Origin: Bacillota bacterium
GTDB lineage: Bacteria > Bacillota > Clostridia > Christensenellales > SZUA-584
Assembly: GCA_023399095.1 (NCBI GenBank)
Contig: JAEWQS010000029.1
Span: 1-64,000 of the forward strand
Reading direction: 5' to 3'
DNA: 64,000 nucleotides
The position numbers and the translations under genes are program-made. Under the pieces are notes generated by a model. That model was not told where the DNA came from. It saw only the letters and a list, made by a program, of their open reading frames with translations, and did no database searches. Shown here in pieces: positions 60,114-64,000 of this stretch. Within the stretch, counting starts at the first letter, position 1, and each line of letters opens with the position of its first letter.

Positions 60114-61160
60114 TTATTCGCTTAGTTTATTGACGCGGATGGAACCAGACACTGTACTTAGATTGACCTGAGGGCCGCCGCCGTTCACCTTTCCGTACAG
60201 ATCCTCACCGACAACCCTTTTGGACATACTGCCGCTGACGGTCACATCAAAGTCAGTACTGAAGCCGCCCGAAGTGGTCTCGGCGTCTATATCGAATGCG
60301 GTTTCGGGATTTAGCTTAACTTCCACGGTGCCGCTGATGAGGGCAACACGGATATCGCCGATTTCCTTTTGCGACTGTGAGACATACGCGCCGCCCGATG
60401 TGTTTGTGATGGACACGTCGCCTGTGGTATTGGTGATGCGCACCACGCCGGATGTGCTGCCCGCTGTGACCGAGCCTGTTATGTTCTCAATAACTGTGTC
60501 GCCCGATGTGCAGTTCGCGGACACATCACCCGTCACATCTGTTATGTTCACTGTGCCGGATGTGCTGCCTGCGTCTATGCGGCTAAACTGCGCATCGCTC
60601 AGATCTATTTTGCCGGATGTCGCGCCGATGTGCAGCATATCCCCTTTGCAGTCTGAAATGGTAGTGATGCCGCTGGCGGTATCCACACGCATGTCTTTGA
60701 GTTGCAGCCCTCTGATCTCAGCGTCTGCGGATGCGCCTGATACGTTGAGATTTGCCAGCACATCCTTTGGCAGCGACACGTCCAGAGTGACGTTGGCGCT
60801 GATGGTTGCCGGAAAAGTCATGTTTGAATCAAATTTGACTGTGAGTGTGCTGCCGTTTTTCTCGACGGCCAGATAATTGTCCTTGGGCTGGCTGGACAAA
60901 ATGCTGCCGTTCAGCGAGGCATGCGGTTTGCCTTCTTCGATGATGATCTTGCCGGATACACACTGTACATTGATGCTGTCGATACCGCTTAAATCAAGGT
61001 CGGCGCTTTCGTTTACATTTTGAGATTCGCCCTTTATGCTGCCAAACAGCATACCAAAGCCGCCTTTGCCAAAGCTTGTGGCCATGATGATGCCCGCACA
61101 TATAATGCAGACCAACAGCACGCTGCTTACTATTAAAACTATTTTTTTGGTTGTACTCAT
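60114..61160 (-). CDS. DUF4097-family beta-helix membrane-anchored protein
   Basis: A 348-residue protein. An N-terminal helix (residues ~6-28) anchors it in the membrane with the rest outside. The body is a run of short beta-strand repeats: VSGKIIIEEG, TASGITTISDC, TSGKIDLSDA, TSGTVNITDV, TSGDTVIENIT, TSGVVRITNT and TSGGAYVSQS, which is the DUF4097 (adhesin-like beta-helix) pattern. Its ATG overlaps the stop of the DUF1700 gene by four bases. The PadR/DUF1700/DUF4097 trio recurs in Bacillota and is thought to respond to envelope conditions. Ligand unknown. Confidence 0.88.
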   Translation of the reverse strand: MSTTKKIVLIVSSVLLVCIICAGIIMATSFGKGGFGMLFGSIKGESQNVNESADLDLSGIDSINVQCVSGKIIIEEGKPHASLNGSILSSQPKDNYLAVEKNGSTLTVKFDSNMTFPATISANVTLDVSLPKDVLANLNVSGASADAEIRGLQLKDMRVDTASGITTISDCKGDMLHIGATSGKIDLSDAQFSRIDAGSTSGTVNITDVTGDVSANCTSGDTVIENITGSVTAGSTSGVVRITNTTGDVSITNTSGGAYVSQSQKEIGDIRVALISGTVEVKLNPETAFDIDAETTSGGFSTDFDVTVSGSMSKRVVGEDLYGKVNGGGPQVNLSTVSGSIRVNKLSE

Positions 61161-61726
61161 TTTCTTGCTCCTGCTTCTTTAATTTTATCCGATATCCGGT
61201 TGAGAAAGGCCATATTGCCCCTATGAAACACTTTTGATAAATACATGATGCCGATAAAGAATAATATGCTGATACTGATTAGCGCGATGCCGGTGATTAT
61301 CGCCAGCCACACCATAGCGCCCGTACCCGCCAGCGCGAACGGCACGTATAGCATTGCCGCGATACCGCCAAGACCGATGGCCACTGCCGTGATGTAAAAT
61401 GCGCTGATCACGATATAACCGACGCCCACCACGAAGATGGCATACAGCGCGTTGACGGTTCCCAGCCCTGCGGCAGACATGAACGCGAGAACCATATTCT
61501 TGGGTGACCGCTTTTCGTTGGCGCTCGCGATATGGCTTTGCGCCAGATACTCCTTGGCCAGCTTTTTGGGATCACCCAGACGTGCGGCGATATCCGCTTC
61601 CGCTTCGCCCTCCTTCGCGGCATAGACAAAAAACTCTTCGATATCGCTTATGATATCGTTTCGCTCGGTCGTCGTCAGCTTTTTCAAGTGCGTACCGAGC
61701 TGCTTTAGAAACTGCTCCTTATTCAC
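61157..61726 (-). CDS. DUF1700/HAAS-domain membrane protein
   Basis: A 189-residue protein. The N-terminal HAAS domain (MNKEQFLKQLGTHLKKLTTT and DIISDIEEFF, ARLGDPKKLAKEYLAQ) is soluble and helical. Three or four membrane helices follow, including FMSAAGLGTVNALYAIFVVG and ISISILFFIGIMYL. HAAS proteins are typically encoded next to PadR-type regulators and are believed to interact with them or signal from the membrane. Both ends overlap neighbouring genes: start with the PadR stop, and stop with the DUF4097 start, so the three are co-translated. Confidence 0.88.
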   Translation of the reverse strand: MNKEQFLKQLGTHLKKLTTTERNDIISDIEEFFVYAAKEGEAEADIAARLGDPKKLAKEYLAQSHIASANEKRSPKNMVLAFMSAAGLGTVNALYAIFVVGVGYIVISAFYITAVAIGLGGIAAMLYVPFALAGTGAMVWLAIITGIALISISILFFIGIMYLSKVFHRGNMAFLNRISDKIKEAGARK

Positions 61727-62036
61727 TCTGCCCTCCTAATATGCGGTTCACACCGCCGGTAAACGCGTGCCAGTCGGCAATCAGCGCCGCGCGCGTTTCT
61801 TCACCTTTTTCTGTCAGCTTGTAATACTTTCTCGGCGGACCTTCACTCGATTCCTCAAGATATGTGCTCACAAAACCATCATTCTTGAGCCGCCTTAACA
61901 GCGGGTATATCGTTCCTTCGGAGATCTCTACACTTGTCGATATTTTTGCTACCAGCTCATAACCATAACGGTCCTTCTCCTGAAGCAGCTGGAGCACACA
62001 GAGTTCCAGAACGCCTTTCTTTAATTGGGTGTTCAA
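61719..62036 (-). CDS. PadR-family transcriptional regulator
   Basis: A 105-residue winged-helix protein. The start is TTG 62036, seven bases after GGAGG (N terminus LNTQLKKGVLELCVLQLLQE). Further motifs are YGYELVAKISTSVEISEGTIYPLLRRLKNDG and the PRKYYKLTEKGE wing. Members repress a nearby membrane-protein operon and often their own gene, releasing DNA on binding a hydrophobic ligand. It heads the operon and overlaps DUF1700 by eight bases. GTAC-containing repeats lie over its promoter. Confidence 0.93.
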   Translation of the reverse strand: MNTQLKKGVLELCVLQLLQEKDRYGYELVAKISTSVEISEGTIYPLLRRLKNDGFVSTYLEESSEGPPRKYYKLTEKGEETRAALIADWHAFTGGVNRILGGQSE

Positions 62037-62063
62037 CCATGCACCTCCCTTTCCGTTGAATAC

Positions 62064-62092
62064 ACTATACCACACGGTACTGTACAATGCAA
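62064..62092 (-). promoter_or_regulatory. Promoter of the PadR operon with GTAC repeats
   Basis: On the minus strand TTGCAT (62092-62087), a 17-base spacer and TATAGT (62069-62064). Three GTAC tetranucleotides lie at and just upstream of it, within 62076-62098, as GGTACTGTAC and GGTAC. Repeated GTAC motifs are plausible PadR contact sites and suggest autorepression. Confidence 0.6.
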
Positions 62093-62143
62093 GGTACTTT
62101 GTAAAATATTTTTGGGATTTTTTTGGATATGTTATAGCTAGTG

Positions 62144-62305
62144 TTGATAATTGAGAAAGGAAAGGATAAAAAGATATTTAAAGATGCCTATAATCTTGGA
62201 AAAAGCAAAGGCAGATTGCAAGGTATTTTATTAGGGATTAACTTCTGTGATACTTGGAGAATTATTAGCAATTCTGATTCTGCATCCATTTTCTTCTTTG
62301 TTTAG
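62144..62305 (+). CDS. Short frame of doubtful status in the AT-rich patch
   Basis: An uninterrupted 53-residue frame from TTG 62144 (or GTG 62141): LIIEKGKDKKIFKDAYNLGK at the start, then GRLQGILLGINF. The composition is protein-like, but no ribosome site precedes it and the family is not recognised. It may be the remnant of a longer gene. The rest of 62100-62361 has nothing else recognisable. Confidence 0.25.
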   Translation: MIIEKGKDKKIFKDAYNLGKSKGRLQGILLGINFCDTWRIISNSDSASIFFFV

Positions 62306-62361
62306 GTCATAACAAATAACACAAACCATTACAAAATCCTCCAAGTCATAAAGTGGTTCTT

Positions 62362-62667
62362 TTATGTTTTAGTGCTTTTGTCGCTAATAAATTGATCGAT
62401 GGCATTATTAAGCATTTCATCCCAACGGATGAAAATTCCATTGTTGTTTTCAGAATCAAAATATTCATCTAAGCCTTCTTTTGTTATCTCTTCCTTTAAA
62501 TATTCTAAATCTTTAGCGGTTATAAATAATTCTTTGATATGAGAAAAGTCGGTATGTTCGTCCATAAATGCTTTTGTAAACAAACTATGGTATCTAATGA
62601 TCTCATTTAAGTTTCTTTTCTTTATTGCTTTATCTATTTCTTCTTGTAGCCATATATACCATTTCAT
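62362..62667 (-). CDS. Hypothetical small acidic protein
   Basis: A 101-residue protein starting at ATG 62667 with GGAAGTGAT upstream. It begins MKWYIWLQEEIDKAIKKRNL and is rich in Glu, Asp, Lys and Ile, predicted largely helical; no Cys or membrane segment is seen. I do not recognise a family. GC content is far below that of the neighbours, which suggests recent acquisition. It is divergent from a small membrane-protein gene with about 100 bases between starts; the two could be a functional pair such as a toxin-antitoxin or immunity pair, but nothing in the sequence proves that. Confidence 0.6.
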   Translation of the reverse strand: MKWYIWLQEEIDKAIKKRNLNEIIRYHSLFTKAFMDEHTDFSHIKELFITAKDLEYLKEEITKEGLDEYFDSENNNGIFIRWDEMLNNAIDQFISDKSTKT

Positions 62668-62768
62668 TTTTATCACTTCCTTATATATGTATATTATACT
62701 AAAAATACGTACAAATTTCAACAAAATGTGATATAATGTGAGTGATATTTTGTTGGAGGGCAAACAAT

Positions 62769-63071
62769 TTGTTTTTTGATTCTGTGGTTTTGCAATATAG
62801 TAGTGTAGCATTTCTTGTTTGGGGAAGTATTTCTTTGTTATATTATATCGGTATAGGTATAAAGCTAATCTATTTAAAGATTTCAAAAAAAGATATTCCC
62901 GATATGCGACAATACGGCTTTGGAATTATTAAAAGTATTAAACGACGAATTGAACGAAATGAAAGTAATAGTAATATATTATTTAATCTTTTCTTAGAAA
63001 TGTTTATGGTTTATGCCTTAATAATAGCTATTGCTTTTTGGATTGAAAAGTTAGTTCAATTGATATTCTAG
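62769..63071 (+). CDS. Hypothetical small membrane protein
   Basis: A protein of about 100 residues. TTG 62769 is ten bases after GGAGGG, and no better start is visible; this gives LFFDSVVLQYSSVAFLVWGS. A first hydrophobic helix (~10-32) is followed by a basic stretch with KRRIERNESN, and a second helix lies near the C terminus (MVYALIIAIAFWIEKLVQLI). The gene is AT-rich and divergent from the small acidic protein gene. Family not recognised. It could be an accessory or remnant gene of a lost mobile element. Confidence 0.55.
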   Translation: MFFDSVVLQYSSVAFLVWGSISLLYYIGIGIKLIYLKISKKDIPDMRQYGFGIIKSIKRRIERNESNSNILFNLFLEMFMVYALIIAIAFWIEKLVQLIF

Positions 63072-63492
63072 AATATTATGAAGACAATATATGAAGATGG
63101 CTAACATGTCATCTCTCCACCAAGCATTAGCCACGTCAGACACTATTTAAGCAACATTATAAACCCTTCAATCTAATCGATCATTAGTCTCAGATATATT
63201 ATGCGTACAAGATTCAATCAGAATCGCTCTATTATCCTCAAACGTTTTAGCATCAGGGAATTTGAACCACGCATCCTCGACAGGCTTGGAATGACCAAAT
63301 GGAGTTTATCGACACCTGAGTTACTTGTGCAGCCGTTCACGTATTTGGCTGTATTCACGGCTCTTTATCTTGCTTTAACAACCTAAAGTTGTCAACAATC
63401 CCGCCATGCGATAAAATGAATAAGAATTAAGAATAGTAACATCAATTTATTATTCTTAATTTTACATTCTCAATTAATAATTGGAGAGATCA
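63072..63492. other. Non-coding stretch with a possible gene remnant
   Basis: About 420 bases between the small membrane gene and the HD-domain gene. On the minus strand, roughly 63165-63280, a protein-like run VEDAWFKFPDAKTFEDNRAI ends in a stop but has no intact start. This looks like the tail of a decayed gene. An AT-rich inverted repeat (63425-63451) lies just before the next gene. Confidence 0.35.
63425..63451. repeat. AT-rich inverted repeat before the HD-domain gene
   Basis: AATTAAGAATA (63425-63435) and TATTCTTAATT (63441-63451) are perfect 11-base inverted arms with a 5-base centre. It could be an operator for the following gene or the end of a small transposed element. Confidence 0.45.
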
Positions 63493-64000
63493 ATGTATCA
63501 TTTTTTCAGCTATATGGCGCGGATGAAGCACATCAAGCGCTGGGGCCTCATGCGAAACACGCGTGAGGAGAACATACAAGAGCATTCGCTGCAGACCGCG
63601 ATGATCGCGCACGCGCTGGCGCTTATTAAAAACCGCATGTTCAGCGGCAATGTGAACGCGGAGCGTGTGCTCGCGCTGGCTGTTTACCACGAGGCGGGGG
63701 AGGTCATTACGGGTGATCTGGCGACGCCCATCAAATACTTCAACCCCGAGATCAAGACGGCATATAAGCAAATTGAGCGTGTGGCAGAGGAAAAGCTTGT
63801 GGACATGCTGCCCGAAGAACTCAAAAGCGATTATGAATTGCTAATACTGGACCGTGATGCCGAGGCCGAGCTTTACGCGATCGTGAAAGCGGCAGATAAA
63901 ATCTGCGCGTATCTGAAATGCGTGGAGGAGCTGTCCGCAGGCAACAGCGAATTCGAGAAAGCCAAAAACGCGATTGAGAAGACGATAAAAGAGATGGACA
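63493..64000 (+). CDS. YfbR-like HD-domain 5'-nucleotidase (3' partial)
   Basis: Open from ATG 63493 (GGAGAG upstream) to the window end, 169 residues seen. The HD metal site is complete in what is visible: QEHSLQTAMIAHALAL supplies the first His, YHEAGEVITGDLATP the HE/HD pair region, and KAADKICAYLKCVEE the distal Asp. These agree with the YfbR family, which dephosphorylates deoxynucleoside 5'-monophosphates; the family is about 200 residues. The strand and frame continue beyond the window. Note that the classical HD dipeptide reads HE here (VYHEAGE), as in YfbR. Confidence 0.88.
   Translation, partial: MYHFFSYMARMKHIKRWGLMRNTREENIQEHSLQTAMIAHALALIKNRMFSGNVNAERVLALAVYHEAGEVITGDLATPIKYFNPEIKTAYKQIERVAEEKLVDMLPEELKSDYELLILDRDAEAELYAIVKAADKICAYLKCVEELSAGNSEFEKAKNAIEKTIKEMD

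Noticed and set aside
63201..63386. 61-residue plus-strand frame
   Set aside because: No ribosome site; the opposite strand has the more protein-like run, so it is not called as a gene.
1..64000. CRISPR array, prophage, intact transposase or phage-defence system
   Set aside because: No spaced direct-repeat array and no cas, capsid, transposase or nuclease-helicase defence gene was seen.

Overview
The window looks like chromosomal DNA of an anaerobic, spore-forming member of the Bacillota, class Clostridia. The grounds are three CotE-like and two CotS-like spore coat genes, YesM/YesN-type two-component pairs, lipoprotein-type solute-binding proteins (no outer membrane), several TTG/GTG starts behind strong GGAGG ribosome sites, and intrinsic terminators. 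No genus can be named. No intact tRNA, rRNA, CRISPR array, prophage or complete transposon was seen.

Region 1 (1-2.25 kb) is the end of a pentose operon: the tail of a rhamnulokinase-like FGGY kinase, D-lyxose isomerase, an aldose-epimerase-like protein and a broken PfkB sugar kinase. A tRNA-Lys 3' half with terminator follows (2381), a probable attachment-site scar. Region 2 (2.4-8.1 kb) is a metal-handling cluster in decay: a frameshifted CopZ-like chaperone, an unknown lipoprotein, the 3' part of a copper ATPase without its transport half, an HMA/SafE/cupredoxin fusion protein, a DUF2318 protein, then degenerate sequence. Region 3 (8.1-17.3 kb) holds an OmpR/BaeS-type two-component pair, a complete ribose-class sugar ABC transporter, a polyol dehydrogenase and an FGGY kinase.

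Region 4 (17.3-31.4 kb) has a reverse-strand YesM/YesN pair facing an orphan solute-binding lipoprotein and a GntR regulator. These are followed by a large polyol-phosphate cluster: DeoC-like aldolase, sorbitol-6-phosphate dehydrogenase, sorbose-1-phosphate reductase, two mannitol-1-phosphate-dehydrogenase-family proteins, a VOC protein, an FGGY kinase and a class II aldolase. The expected products are fructose 6-phosphate and trioses; no PTS is present. Region 5 (31.7-42.4 kb) is a self-contained oligosaccharide locus: YesM/YesN pair, binding protein, two permeases, GH31 and GH127 glycosidases. It ends at a second, degenerate tRNA 3' end that matches the first over 36 bases, 40.1 kb away.

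Region 6 (42.8-50.8 kb) is a spore-envelope cluster: UDP-glucose dehydrogenase, a small acidic protein with a poly-Glu tail, three CotE-like proteins, two CotS-like kinase-fold proteins, a CotSA-like glycosyltransferase and a UDP-uronate epimerase. Region 7 (51-64 kb) is mixed housekeeping: two flavodoxin-fold reductases, an inverted-repeat element, a DEAD-box helicase with an attenuator-like leader, a Mbeg1-like hydrolase, a PrsA-like foldase, an E1/E2 2-oxo-acid (acetoin/pyruvate) dehydrogenase operon without E3, a PadR/DUF1700/DUF4097 module, an AT-rich patch with small orphan genes, and the start of a YfbR-like HD nucleotidase that runs off the end.
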